Below are positions 1-10,661 of a DNA stretch of 64,000 bases, piece by piece. The notes beneath the pieces were generated by a model that was given only the letters and a program-made list of their open reading frames with translations, searched no databases and was not told the origin of the DNA. Each line of letters begins with the position of its first letter. Within the stretch, counting starts at the first letter, position 1. The position numbers were made by a program, and so were the translations under genes. Origin of the DNA: Salvelinus alpinus (Eukaryota > Chordata > Actinopteri > Salmoniformes > Salmonidae); the NCBI RefSeq assembly GCF_045679555.1, contig NC_092087.1, positions 26,605,367 to 26,669,366 of the forward strand. Direction: 5' to 3'.

Positions 1-135
1 CGAACTCTGGTCCCCTATCACGGCGATGGCAGGCAGCGCAAGGTCCTTCTCCACACCAAGGGAGCGCAGGGAGTCGATAAGGTCTATACAGGGACGCACC
101 TTCTCCTCATAATGTTGGTTTAGAGTGTTATTCAT
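1..135 (-). CDS. mx: Mx GTPase, first coding exon (partial gene)
   Basis: Seen: 45 codons from an ATG at 135-133 run off the left edge. They begin [13 protein letters not shown] and reach GDQSS, the first half of the dynamin-type P-loop GDQSSGKS. The peptide differs from the first exon of the complete Mx gene at 39968 at only two positions (N3 for Y, C16 for S), so this is a tandem paralogue about 40 kb away on the same strand. Known: Mx proteins are interferon-induced dynamin-like GTPases that assemble on viral ribonucleoproteins. The ATG is chosen by alignment with the other copy. No splice acceptor is evident just before it, so the exon probably carries 5' UTR. The rest of the gene is outside the window, and whether it is intact cannot be judged here. 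Confidence 0.93.
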   Translation of the reverse strand, partial: MNNTLNQHYEEKVRPCIDLIDSLRSLGVEKDLALPAIAVIGDQSS

Positions 136-247
136 GGTGTATTATTATTTAGTATTTAAAACTTAAATAAACAGCAAGGTGTTCTGCTCTCTGATGACCA
201 CTGCCTGTCCCTTTTCTCCGATACAGGAGATTTTACGTCTCGACACG

Positions 248-254
248 TTTTATA
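248..254 (-). promoter_or_regulatory. Possible TATA box of the left-edge Mx gene
   Basis: TATAAAA on the minus strand lies between the ISRE (about 65 bp upstream) and the Mx ATG (about 115 bp downstream). The order ISRE, TATA, start codon is what an interferon-inducible promoter would show. The transcription start is not determined. Confidence 0.5.
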
Positions 255-317
255 ATGGGTGAAACAACCGGTTCCGTGTTTTCAGTGTCATTCCTGCGAA
301 TCGAATCTTAAGCGGTT

Positions 318-334
318 GTTTCCACTTTCATTTC
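318..334 (-). promoter_or_regulatory. ISRE upstream of the left-edge Mx gene
   Basis: On the minus strand the site reads GAAATGAAAGTGGAAAC, a run of GAAA-type half sites matching an interferon-stimulated response element (IRF/ISGF3 binding site). It lies about 180 bp upstream of the Mx start codon. The complete Mx gene carries the same core at 40091-40106, without one G. Confidence 0.8.
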
Positions 335-739
335 TCCATTGAAAGTTAGTGCTGAAGCTGGAAGCTGCACCCAATTTAACCAAACGACATGTGAGACATG
401 GCGTCATTTCTAGGCTACACCACTAGATGGCCCTGTCTCACTAGAAAAGCTATAGACTAGTTTAGGTTTCTTGTGTGGCCTGCCTGGCGTGGACTGACGT
501 GGACTGGTTGCGTTGTCAACTAACGTGAATTCAACTTGAAATCAACAAAAAATATCACCCCGTCATTGGATTTAAGCTATTTTTCACCATAGAAATTCAC
601 CTTTATAATAAAGGATTGCATGCCTCTATCATCACCTTTGCAGACTAATGCAAGCCTGCTATTCCTAATGTGATTATTAGATTGGATAGTGATAATTTAG
701 GCTATTAATAAACGTGTAGTGGGATAGGTTTATAAACTA

Positions 740-2198
740 CAGTTGAAGTCGGAAGTTTACATACACTTAGGTTGGAGTCATTTTTCAACCACTCCACACA
801 TTTCTTGTTAACAGAATATAGTTTTGGTAAGTCGGTTAGGACATCTACTTTGTGCATGACAATACATTTTTCCAACAATTCTTTACTGACAGATTCTTTA
901 ACTTATAATTCACTATATCGCCTACCTTCAAACTCAGTGCCTCTTTGCTTGACATCATGGGAAAATCAAAAGAAATCAGCCAAGACCTCAGAAAACAAAT
1001 TGTAGACCTCCCTCCACAAGTCTGGTTCATCCTTCGGAGCAATTTCCAAACGCCCGAAGGTACCACGTTCATCTGTACAAACAATAGTACGCAAGTATAA
1101 ACACCATGGCCGTCATACCGCTCAGGAAGGAGACGTGTTCTGTCTCCTAGAGATGAACGTACTTTGGTGCGAAAAGTGAAAATCAATCCCAGAACAACAG
1201 CAAAGTCCTTGTGAAGATGCTGGAGGAAACAGGTACAAAAGTATCTATATCCAAAGTAAAACGAGTCCTATATCGACATAACCTGAAAGGCCGCTCAGCA
1301 AGGAAGAAGCAACTGCTCCAAAACAACCATAAAAAAGCCAGACTACAGTTTGCAACTGCACATGGGGACAAGATCGTACTTTTTGGAGAAATGTCCTCTG
1401 GTCTGATGAAACAAAAATAGAACTGTTTGGCCATAATGACCATCGTTATGTTTGGAAGATAAAGGGGGATGCTTGCAAGCCGAAGAACACCATCCCAACC
1501 ATGAAGCACGGGGTTGGCAGCATCATGTTATGGGGGTGCTTTGCTGCAGGAGGGACTAGTGCACTTCCCAAAATAGATGACATCATGAGGAATTAAAATT
1601 ATGTGGATATATTGAAGCAACATTTCAAGACATCAGTCAGGAAATTAAAGCTTGGACGCAAATGGGTCTTCCAAATGGGCAATGACCCCAAGCATACTTC
1701 CAAAGTTGTGGCAAAATGGCTTAAGGACAACAACGTCACGGTATTGGAGTGGCCATCACAAAGCCCTGACCTCAATCCCATAGAAAATGTGTGGACAGAA
1801 CTTAAAAAGCGTGTGCAAGCAAGGAGGCCTACAAACCTGACTCAGTTACACCAGCTCTGTCAGGAGGAATGGGCCAAAATTCACCCAATTTATTGTGGGA
1901 AGCTTGTGGAAGGCTACCCGAAACCCGTTTGACCCAGGTTAAACAATTTCAAGGCAATGCTACCAAATACTAATTGAGTGTATGTAAACTTCTGACTCAC
2001 TGGGAATGTGATGAGAGAAATAAAAGCTGAAATAAATCATTCTCTCTATTATTCTGACATTTCACATTCTTAAAATAAAGTGGTGATCCTAACTGACCTA
2101 AGACAGGGAATTTTTACTAGGATTAAATGTCAGGAATTGTGAAAAACTGAGTTTAAATCTATTTGGCTAAGGTGTATGTAAACTTCCGACTTCAACTG
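740..2198 (+). mobile_element. Tc1/mariner transposon of the Sleeping Beauty family
   Basis: Both ends carry the salmonid IR/DR sequence beginning CAGTTGAAGTCGGAAGTTTA, and each end is flanked by TA (738-739 and 2199-2200), the Tc1 target duplication. An inner direct repeat with the same TTTACATACAC-type core lies near 1980-2000. Length (about 1.46 kb) is not far from a full Tc1 element. The transposase inside is broken (next entry), so this copy is a non-autonomous fossil that could at most be moved in trans. Confidence 0.95.
957..1973 (+). pseudogene. Decayed Sleeping Beauty-type Tc1 transposase
   Basis: The start ATG gives MGKSKEISQDLRKQIVDL, the paired-like DNA-binding region of this family. 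Clear blocks follow in shifting frames: KMLEETGTKVSISKVKRVLY around 1215-1275, the [11 protein letters not shown] catalytic region near 1400-1425 out of frame with its upstream part, and QMGNDPKHTSKVVAKWLKDN to ELKKRVQARRPTNL at 1670-1840. The family motif at the second catalytic position is normally DNDPKHT; here the codon before NDP is glycine. Frameshifts near 1010, 1370, 1590 and 1930 separate the blocks. The original stop is the TAA after CCAAATAC at about 1970. Not functional. Confidence 0.92.
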
Positions 2199-2265
2199 TA
2201 TATCAGAGACGTTTCCTTTGAGCGTGAAAAATATGGCCTTTGATAAACATTTCATGCAATTGTAC

Positions 2266-2906
2266 TACATTTACATTTACATTTAAGTCATTTAGCAGAC
2301 GCTCTTATCCAGAGCGACTTACAAATTGGTGCATTCACCTTATGATATCCAGTGGAACAACCACTTTACAATAGTGCATCTAACTCTTTTAAGGGGGGGG
2401 GGGGGGGGGGGGGGTTGGAAGGATTACTTTATCCTATCCTAGGTATTCCTTAAAGAGGTGGGGTTTCAGGTGTCTCCGGAAGGTGGTGATTGACTCCGCT
2501 GACCTGGCGTCGTGAGGGAGTTTGTTCCACCATTGGGGTGCCAGAGCAGCGAACAGTTTTGACTGGGCTGAGCGGGAACTGTACTTCCTCAGAGGTAGGG
2601 AGGCGAGCAGGCCAGAGGTGGATGAACGCAGTGCCCTTGTTTGGGTGTAGGGCCTGATCAGAGCCTGAAGGTACGGAGGTGCCGTTCCCCTCACAGCTCC
2701 GTAGGCAAGCACCATGGTCTTGTAGCGGATGCGAGCTTCAACTGGAAGCCAGTGGAGAGAGCGGAGGAGCGGGGTGACGTGAGAGAACTTGGGAAGGTTG
2801 AACACCAGACGGGCTGCGGCGTTCTGGATGAGTTGTAGGGGTTTAATGGCACAGGCAGGGAGCCCAGCCAACAGCGAGTTGCAGTAATCCAGACGGGAGA
2901 TGACAA
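2266..2906 (-). mobile_element. 3' end of a non-LTR retrotransposon (LINE)
   Basis: Minus-strand codons 2871-2434 encode the C-terminal part of a LINE ORF2, downstream of the reverse-transcriptase core. Diagnostic blocks are LIQNAAARLVFNLPKF, PLLRSLHWLPVEARIRYK and LFAALAPQWWNKLP, ending FKEYLG-stop. After the stop come a G-run and a 3' tail ending in GTAAGTCGCTCTGGATAAGA and ATTTACATTTACAT-type repeats. The element is heavily 5' truncated, as is usual for LINE copies. The same 3' tail is shared by the SINE at 27924-28085. The exact clade (L2/CR1/Rex-like) is inferred, not proved. Confidence 0.85.
2393..2414 (+). repeat. Poly-G run in the LINE 3' region
   Basis: An uninterrupted run of about 22 G just downstream of the LINE stop codon (poly-C in the LINE sense). 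Its length is likely to be unstable and could also be an assembly artefact. Confidence 0.9.
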
Positions 2907-3053
2907 GTGCCTACACTTTATATGACTGGAGAAATTAGCAGAATATTTTTTTTATAAAATGGTAGCCCAGGCCTACTCTACTGACAACAGATCAATAAAA
3001 AAACACCTTGTCTTGAAAGCAACAATGTAATCTAGGCCTATGAAAAAGGGTTT

Positions 3054-3242
3054 GGCTAAAAGGGATCCAGCTTTTGTCAAATTGTCAGAAGTAAAGAAAA
3101 TATATATAATTGCGTTTTAGCTAATCCTAACTCTTTTCCTAACTTTAACCTAATTCTCCTAACCTGCTGCCTAAATTCTCCTAATCTGCTACGAAATGTA
3201 AAATATGACGTTAATTTGACAAAAGCTGGATCCCTTCTAGCC
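3054..3242. repeat. Foldback element (MITE-like) with long terminal inverted repeats
   Basis: The left end (3054-3085, GGCTAAAAGGGATCCAGC...) and the reverse complement of the right end (3211-3242) match over about 30 bases with one mismatch. The short centre is rich in AGGAGAATTAGG-type motifs. No coding sequence. The 114-codon minus-strand open frame across it reflects low stop density, not a gene. The superfamily is unknown. Confidence 0.75.
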
Positions 3243-4285
3243 ATGACCATGAAAAGGGGAAACGAAAATTGTACAATATGACGTCCATATAGCCATAGCC
3301 TGTAGGACATTGTTGTCCAAAAAAACTCAGGTGGTATCATATTGTAATGACCTGGCTCGATCATAAATGAACAAATGTCCAGACAGAGGTTTGAGTTTAC
3401 GAATTCCCGGTTCATAAACATGCTACTGTTTGGCCGTAGCCCACGCCAAATAAATCAAGGATCACAGTATAAAATAACAGTGACCATCTCTTCATAAGAC
3501 AAAACCTAAGAGAGAGAACAATGGATAAGCATGGTCTTAAACTTGCGGCAAAGATGTTCTAAGATAGACCATATCCTATCGTTTCCAATGGAGGCAAGTG
3601 AGCCGAGTAGGTGGGATCATGTGTCGAGATGGGTTCTTCGAAGTCACGTTTATTAGTCTATCAGATGTCAGTCAGTTGTCTTAGTGACGTCAATAAAAAA
3701 CATCGTCATCATATTCAAATTAGGTTAAAAATTAGATGCAGACGTTGGACTGGGGATTTGGAGAAGAGGGACTTCAACACATGATTTGATGTAGCTAACG
3801 TTAAGTAACTATTCGTTGTTGAGTCTTTTATAATGCCACCAAGATAGAAAAGTAAGTTACAAATATATAGTTTAATGTTATACATGTTATATAAATGATT
3901 ATTTAAACGCTTTGTAATGGGCGTTAACTGTTTGGCTAGCTTTTTTCCGGTAACATGCTGAGGGACAGTAACGGTAAATTAGCTAACAGTTAATAACGTT
4001 AAATTAGCTGGGCTCCGCACATGCAAGAAACTAGCTGAGAACTAGTTAACAGTTGTCATTTTGTGAATCAATACTGAAGATTATTGGTAAAATATAATTG
4101 AGTGAGGTTATTAATAGCTAACCTGTTACTCTTCTCTTAATATATGTTATAATTTCACATTGGCAAGATAAATACAATTCTGCAGGTGTCAGAAAAGTAG
4201 AGTAACTAAATTAGCTAGTTTAGCTAGCTAATCATTCAGGACCGCATATCAGAGTGAACAGGACGTAAGTTATTTAGTTATCTGA
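3243..4285. other. Non-coding sequence, no feature recognised
   Basis: AT-rich sequence with scattered GCTAGC/TTAGCTA words (3800-4240), common in salmonid intergenic DNA. I see no coding potential, splice-site pattern or repeat boundary. Confidence 0.5.
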
Positions 4286-4289
4286 AACT

Positions 4290-4755
4290 GGAAACACTTA
4301 TCTCCCTCACTAGGTTTAAGCACCAGCTGTCAGAGCAGCTCACAGATTACTGTACCTGTACATAGCCCATCTATAATTAGCCCAAACAACTACCTCTTCC
4401 CCTACTGTATTTATTTTGCTCCTTTGCACCCCATTATTTCTATTTCTACTTTGCACATTCTTCCACTGCAAATCTACCATTCCAGTGTTTTACTTGCTAT
4501 ATTGTATTTACTTCGCCACCATGGCCTTTTTTTGCCTTTACCTCCCCTATCTCACCTCATTTGCTCACATTGTATATAGACTTATTTTTCTACTGTATTA
4601 TTGACTGTATGTTTGTTTTACTCCATGTGTAACTCTGTGTTGTTGTATGTGTTGAACTGCTTTGCTTTATCTTGGCCAGGTCGCAATTGTAAATGCGAAC
4701 TTGTTCTCAACTTGCCTACCTGGTTAAATAAAGGTGAAATAAATAAAATAAAAAT
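4290..4755 (+). mobile_element. LINE 3' end with CCTGGTTAAATAAAGG tail
   Basis: The segment ends in TTTATCTTGGCCAGGTCGCA and CCTGGTTAAATAAAGGTG followed by an A-rich tail, a typical LINE 3' terminus. The same terminus recurs at 10098-10200. The final TTGCCTA..TTAAATAAAGGT words also resemble the tail of the SINE at 39346-39623. There is no ORF2 left, so this is a strongly 5'-truncated copy. The left boundary is approximate. Confidence 0.65.
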
Positions 4756-5063
4756 GTGTTTACTCGAAGAGCTAGAAACAGTTAGAACATGGATGAGCAC
4801 GGACGAACAGCATTTGTATGAATTAATGTACAATGTTACACCTCCATAAGAGACAAGGTTTTGTCAATTATGTCCTCCATTTTTGTTATTCCAATCTATA
4901 AGATGACGACGAACTTGGTTTTGGTGGCTTTTAGTCTTGCGGCATGCCTACTTTGCATTTGCCTGATTTTGACAGCTTATTTTCCAGGAGCTGTATTCTC
5001 TTAAAGTAACATCTGTATGAGATTAACTTTGTGATAGTTTTGTTTCAATGTGTGTGCAATTAA

Positions 5064-5417
5064 TCACTGTGGGTGTATTATTATTACACTATAGCCCTTC
5101 AATTGGATGATGGCCTCCTCCTGCATGACACCTGAGCTACATGCTGCTTCCTTTGACGCCTGAGCTTCCTCTATGCTCCTGAGGAGGACTCCTTCCGCTA
5201 CCTCTGTCACCTGAGCTTCCTCCTGTATGCTTGTGAGGAAGCCTCCTGCCACCTCTGTCACCTGACAGACCACCTCCTGCAGATCACCTGAACTAAAATC
5301 AGCATCTGCTGCTTCCTCTGCTGGGTCTACGCTCTCCTTCACTCTCTTGTTCTCTCTGACTTTCTCACCTAAAACTCCTACATCTGCTTCCCTGTCCTCT
5401 CCTTCAAAAATAGACAA
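5064..5417 (-). CDS. Unrecognised 117-codon open frame
   Basis: An open frame from ATG at 5417 encodes an acidic, Glu/Ala/Val-rich peptide with an internal near-repeat (EVAGGFLTSIQEEAQ versus EVAEGVLLRSIEEAQ). No conserved domain, signal peptide or membrane segment is visible. It sits between LINE debris and a foldback element, with no clear promoter or partner exon. It may be a chance frame kept open by the GAG/CTC-rich repeats, or a piece of a transposon accessory gene. I do not assign a function. Confidence 0.2.
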   Translation of the reverse strand: MSIFEGEDREADVGVLGEKVRENKRVKESVDPAEEAADADFSSGDLQEVVCQVTEVAGGFLTSIQEEAQVTEVAEGVLLRSIEEAQASKEAACSSGVMQEEAIIQLKGYSVIIIHPQ

Positions 5418-5920
5418 TTCAAGACTTTAAACCTGTTGATAAAACAATCATGATGCATCTTTAATTGCTACTAACTTTGTGTTTGGCTTACTTCTTTTTG
5501 TACTACGCTGTGCATCTGTTTTCCATGAACCCTGTTGAAAGACATTTTTACCAGAAAAGCATCATATGACAAATGTATTTTTATTGACAAAGATAATAAT
5601 CTGAATAAAACACTCTTCAAAGTGCACCTCGCACACAGAGTAATCCCCTTTCTTCAGGTCCTCAAAGGACTTCTGCAGACTGATGTCCCTACACCTGGTT
5701 TAATCTCACATTTTATTGAATTCAGCTGGATGTTGGTCTATGTTTAAGGTCTCCTGTTTTATAGTTAATTTAGTAGTGCTATAACATCTGTGGTAGTATA
5801 TTGTAGATAATAGTTTATGGTTATGTCCTCTATCCCTGTTATTCACCCTGATTTTTATTTTTTAATAGTACTCCACAGTTAATTTAACAGCTGCCGGGTT
5901 GTTTTTCTCTCTGTATGTGT

Positions 5921-6099
5921 AAGAGGAGTGTGACACACTCCAGAAGTCATAAGAAAGGCAGCCTTTCTTGCTGCTCCTGTGACCAGTACCCAAATGAGGA
6001 CTTTAGTTTCTTACTGATCGTGTCCTGCTATAGTTAGTAGTGTATATGGACTCATCCCTGTAGTCTGCAGACTTCTGGGGTCTACATCACACTCCTCTT
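5921..6099. repeat. Short foldback element
   Basis: AAGAGGAGTGTGA at 5921-5933 is repeated inverted as TCACACTCCTCTT at 6087-6099, with CCAGAAGTC/GACTTCTGG as a second inner pair. No coding content; a MITE-like remnant. Confidence 0.55.
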
Positions 6100-6299
6100 A
6101 AATCAAAACTGACACTCCTCTGTGAGACACCACCTTAACAACCATCGCCTGATTAGCAACACCCCCAATAACGGAGAACATATTATAGAATAAAGACCCA
6201 CACATTATCCTGTCCTATGAAACATTAGAATAAAGACCCACACTTTATCCTATGAAGCATTTTCAATTGCTGCCCTCTTAAACCTGATTGAAGCTCTGC

Positions 6300-6419
6300 A
6301 CAAATGGAACTTGTTCAGTTTGTCTCAGTTGTTGAATCTTGTTATTTCATACATGTTAAGTTTGAAAATAAACGCAGTTGACAGTGAGAGGACGTTTCTT
6401 CTTTTTTTGCTGAGTTTAT
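6300..6419 (-). mobile_element. Terminal fragment of a Tc1-like element
   Basis: The sequence AAATAAACGCAGTTGACAGT followed by GAGAGGACGTTTC and CTGAGTTTA matches, from memory, the conserved end of an abundant salmonid Tc1-like family. Only about 120 bp of one end is left. It abuts the truncated 5' side of the Harbinger transposase remnant. Confidence 0.5.
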
Positions 6420-6470
6420 ATAGCTATATCCTATTATAATCAATATTTTGTTTCCTCCTATTGCAACTGA

Positions 6471-6866
6471 AAATACAAGGATAAAGTTTACATTATCATA
6501 GGAGAGTTCGATGGTTACCTGCTCTGTGACAGAGGGTACCCCTGCCAGCCCTATTTGCTGACCCCTTACCCTGACCCCGGTCTGCAGCAAAGTTATAACT
6601 TGGCTCACTGCAGGACACGAGCCAGGGCAGAGAGGACCATTGGGATGCTCAAGGCCCTATTCCAGTGCCTTCATAGGCTCAGGGTCACCCCAGAAAGGGC
6701 ATGTGACATTATTGTGGCATGTGTGATTCACCACAACATTGCCACAATTAGAGGAGAACAATGTCCTACTCAACCAGTGAACGGTCTTGATAACGGTCCT
6801 GACCACCCCGCTGACGCACGAGATGGAAGAGCATTCAGAGATACAATATGCTACCATCATTTCTGA
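6471..6866 (+). pseudogene. PIF/Harbinger transposase (HARBI1-like), C-terminal remnant
   Basis: The open frame contains GEFDGYLLCDRGYPCQPYLL, then RTRARAERTIGMLKALFQCL and ACDIIVACVIHHNIA, and ends AFRDTICYHHF-stop. These are the hallmark blocks of HARBI1-type DDE nucleases: the DxGYP block with a catalytic Asp and the RAxAE block with the catalytic Glu. About two thirds of the protein (HTH and first catalytic Asp) is missing, and homology stops abruptly near 6500, next to Tc1 debris. An AATAAA lies just downstream (about 6891). It converges on the Myb-like gene below, the two-gene arrangement typical of Harbinger elements. G549C-type change at the normal GDRGYP glycine (here CDRGYP) also suggests decay. 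Confidence 0.85.
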
Positions 6867-8235
6867 TTGACCCATCACCTCCCCAATGTCAAATAAAGAC
6901 AATATGCCTTTCTTTTTATGAAGTCTTTATTTCCTGCTAGTACAAATGCAGTACAGTAGTTAATATTTTTTGTTGTTCAAACAAGTAAAATCATCCACCT
7001 GTGGGCACCTCACCCACCTTTAACTGATGTTCCAACAGTTGTACTTCTATTTTTATCTTTTGCATCTGCAGCCTTGTGGACAATTTCTAAATTACATTTT
7101 CCAATTTGTTTCTCTAAGTACAACTTGTACAGCTGTTTCACAGGGAGCTATAGGAACACAAAACAATTACATTGAATTTCACAGTGCCAGGTCTACTTAG
7201 TTTTATTGTAAGTCATGGGCCATTGCTGAACAACATCTTACTGAGGTAAGTTGTGCTGTGGAGCTGGATGGACCCTCTTCCTAATTGTAATTTCCAGCAT
7301 TGCTCTGTTAGAGAAAAAGAAGGTGCAACACTATCATCAACTGTTAGATGTGATTTTTAAGGCGTAAACCTCAACAGGCCTCTCTGTATCTTCCCTCTCT
7401 TTGGCAGCTGACAAGGTGTCTTCATCATCCTCCTGTAATGAAAATTAACAGTTTTGGTGTTCTACTGTAACCATTATGAAAAATCTGTGGAGTATTAAGA
7501 GTACTTACAACTGCATGGAGGTATGTTATGGAAGAAGGCTCCACCAGACAGATTACACCATCAGTAACTGGTAGAAGATTAAACAGTTAAATTATAACTT
7601 CCCCCAGAAAAGTGCCCCACCTAACTTGAAGTTGTGTCTAAGATGGATGGGTGGGAGTCACTGAGGTAACACTGGCAAAAGGATGAATGTACATATATCA
7701 TGAATTTGAATAACTAACCTCTTATGTAGACCCTTGTGTCCTGTGGGGTGGTTGGGTCAGATGAGCTTCTTCCAGAGATGCCTTCAGCAATAGGTCGGCC
7801 ACTGTTTTGACTGAGGGCCATCTCTTCAGCCTCTGAGTGGTGGTGGATTCCGCCCACCTGTTTTTCGGCCCTCAGCCTTTTTTCTATTGGCTATAATGGA
7901 GGTCAAATTTGAACGTGTCCAGTAAGCACAAATTTGGAGACTTGTATGTATGAAGGAATTTAGGTGTTACTTTCAAATAGACAATATTAAATACTGGCAG
8001 TGTTGGGATGGCTGAAAATGTAACTTTTCTTAGCTTCGAAAATTTCACAAACTGCTTAAATATATCACATGTTGAATGTAGCCACTGAATGCTGTTAAAT
8101 TAGGAAGGGTAGGCTAAACAACATCACAATTGCTTGTAATGAAATTATACCTCACCTGTTTGAAGTATATTTTTATATTTCATCTTCAGTTGCTGACAAG
8201 TACGTTTTGTGGCTGTTGGGTTGCACCTGCATATA

Positions 8236-9804
8236 CACTGCTCAAAGAAATAAAGGGAACACTAAAATAACACATCCTAGATCTGAATGAATGAAATATT
8301 CTTATTAAATACTTTTTTCTTTACATAGTTGAATGTGCTGACAACAAAATCACACAAAAATTATCAATGGAAATCAAATTTATCAACCCATGGAGGTCTG
8401 GATTTGGAGTCACACTCAAAATTAAAGTGGAAAACCACACTACAGGCTGTTCCAACTTTGATGTAATGTCCTTAAAACAAGTCAAAATGAGGCTCAGTAG
8501 TGTGTGTGGCCTCCACGTGCCTGTATGACCTCCTTACAACACCTGGGCATGCTCCTGATGAGGTGGCGGATGGTCTCCTGAGGGATCTCCTAACAGACCT
8601 GGACTAAAGCATCCGCCAACTCCTGGACAGTCTGTGGTGCAACGTGGCGTTGGTGGATGGAGCGAGACATGATGTCCCAGATGTGCTCAATTGGATTCAG
8701 GTCTGGGGAACGGGCGGGCCAGTCCATATCATCAATGCCTTCCTCTTGCAGGAACTGCTGACACACTCCAGCCACATGAGGTCTAGCATTGTCTTGCATT
8801 AGGAGGAACCCAGGGCCAACCGCACCAGCATATGGTCTCACAAGGGGTCTGAGGATCTCATCTCGGTACCTAATGGCAGTCAGGCTACCTCTGGCGAGCA
8901 CATGGAGGGCTGTGCGGCCCCCCAAAGAAATGCCACCCCACACCATGACTGACCCACCGCCAAACCGGTCATGGTGGAGGATGTTGCAGGCAGCAGAACG
9001 TTCTCCACGGCGTCTCCAGACTCTGTCACGTCTGTCACATGTGCGTGTGAACCTGCTTTCATCTGTGAAGAGCACAGGGCGCCAGTGGCGAATTTGCCAA
9101 TCTTGGTGTTCTCTGGCAAATGCCAAACGTCCTGCACGGTGTTGGGCTGTAAGCACAACCCCCACCTGTGGACGTCGGGCCCTCATACCACCCTCATGGA
9201 GTCTGTTTCTGACCGTTTGAGCAGACACAAGCACATTTGTGGCCTGCTGGAGGTCATTTTGCAGGGCTCTGGCAGTGCTCCTCCTTGCACAAAGGCGGAG
9301 GTAGCGGTCCTGCTGCTGGGTTGTTGCCCTCCTACGGCCTCCTCCACGTCTCCTGATGTACTGGCCTGTCTCCTGGTAGCGCCTCCATGCTCTGGACACT
9401 ACGCTGACAGACACAGCAAACCTTCTTGCCACAGCTCGCATTGATGTGCCATCCTGGATGAGCTGCACTACCTGAGCCACTTGTGTGGGTTGTAGACTCC
9501 GTCTCATGCTACCACTAGAGTGAAAGCACCGCCAGCATTCAAAAGTGACCAAAACATCAGCCAGGAAGCATAGGAACTGAGAAGTGGTCTGTGGTCACCA
9601 CCTGCAGAACCACTCCTTTATTGCGGGTGTCTTGCTAATTGCCTATAATTTCCACCTTTTGTCTATTCCATTTGCACAACAGCATGTGAAATTTATTGTC
9701 AATCAGTGTTGCTTCCTAAGTGGACAGTTTGATTTCACAGAAGTGTGATTGACTTGGAGTTACATTGTGTTGTTTAAGTGTTCCCTTTATTTTTTTGAGC
9801 AGTG
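8236..9804 (-). mobile_element. Tc1-like transposon, nearly intact (DD34E)
   Basis: Terminal inverted repeats CACTGCTCAAAGAAATAAAG (left) and the complement of CTTTATTTTTTTGAGCAGTG (right) are flanked by TA at both ends. The element is 1.57 kb, full length for Tc1. It carries a long transposase frame and sits within an intron of the Harbinger Myb-like gene. Confidence 0.95.
8590..9507 (-). CDS. Tc1 transposase, DD34E, with premature stop near the C-terminus
   Basis: The ATG at 9507 ([20 protein letters not shown]) fits the family start better than the upstream in-frame ATG at 9552. The N-terminus has the two helix-turn-helix units ([20 protein letters not shown] and [20 protein letters not shown]). 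The catalytic triad is complete: Asp in FTDESRF, Asp in MQDNARPH and Glu in [11 protein letters not shown], with 34 residues between the second and third. The frame is uninterrupted for 305 codons to QVC-TAG. Downstream, the same frame continues EIPQETIRHLIRSMPRCCKE and reaches GGHTHY-stop, so about 29 C-terminal residues are cut off by one nonsense codon (likely TGG-GAG changed to TGT-TAG). Probably inactive or weakened, but one of the least decayed transposases here. Confidence 0.88.
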   Translation of the reverse strand: MRRSLQPTQVAQVVQLIQDGTSMRAVARRFAVSVSVVSRAWRRYQETGQYIRRRGGGRRRATTQQQDRYLRLCARRSTARALQNDLQQATNVLVSAQTVRNRLHEGGMRARRPQVGVVLTAQHRAGRLAFAREHQDWQIRHWRPVLFTDESRFTRTCDRRDRVWRRRGERSAACNILHHDRFGGGSVMVWGGISLGGRTALHVLARGSLTAIRYRDEILRPLVRPYAGAVGPGFLLMQDNARPHVAGVCQQFLQEEGIDDMDWPARSPDLNPIEHIWDIMSRSIHQRHVAPQTVQELADALVQVC

Positions 9805-9839
9805 TATATACATGCACGCGCGCACACACACACAAAAAA

Positions 9840-9962
<123 letters not shown>

Positions 9963-10097
9963 GAATAAGTGGAACAGTCGAGATAAAACTTTTCTTTTTT
10001 TTCAATTAATACTCACGCATTGACTCGGTCAGCAATCTTCTGCCACGCCAGCCCACGCTCTTTTGCTGCTGCTAATGTATTGCTTTTTTCCTTAAAT

Positions 10098-10200
10098 ATA
10101 TACTCATATTTGCTTTGCTTTATCTTGGCCAGGTCGCAGTTGTAAATGAGAACGTGTTCTCAACTAGCTTACATGGTTAAGTAAAGGTGGAGAAAAAAAA
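10098..10200 (+). mobile_element. LINE 3' tail inserted in the Harbinger Myb-like exon 1
   Basis: The sequence from TTTGCTTTGCTTTATCTTGG to GTTAAGTAAAGGTGG matches the 3' terminus of the LINE segment at 4290-4755. It is followed by an A/AT-rich tail and splits the Myb-like coding exon. Only the last 100 bp or so of the LINE is present. Confidence 0.75.
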
Positions 10201-10661
10201 ATATATATATATATTCTGCATACCCATTCATTAATATTTCTAACTCCACTGGTGAGAAGTAGGAGGTTTGAGCCCTTTTTCTCCTGTTGCCATGATGAAT
10301 CATGTTCTCTGCATTCCATTGATGAGGGCTTTTTATCTCCCCGTGCACATGCTTTACTCAGGGTTAACTTAACTCGAACTAACTTGAACTAATTGTTATC
10401 ACCTGTTCTGAAACCGTAAACTCTGAGTTTGACAGCTCAGACAGAGTTAGTTAACCCAGAGTTCAGGTTTAAACTCTGTTAAAGGAATTTAATTCCTATA
10501 TGTTTATCAACCAATTCAATTAAAACACTCTGCCCATACATAAGAATTTGTAAGATACTTATCAGCATAAAATGGACAGAAACCAGTCTCAAAATCAATC
10601 AATCAATAGCGTTTATTCTCGAGAGTACTGATCATAGTACAATTTACATCAGGTTATATAA

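Noticed and set aside
8789..9444. Plus-strand open frames over the Tc1 transposase
   Set aside because: Antisense shadows of the minus-strand DD34E gene.
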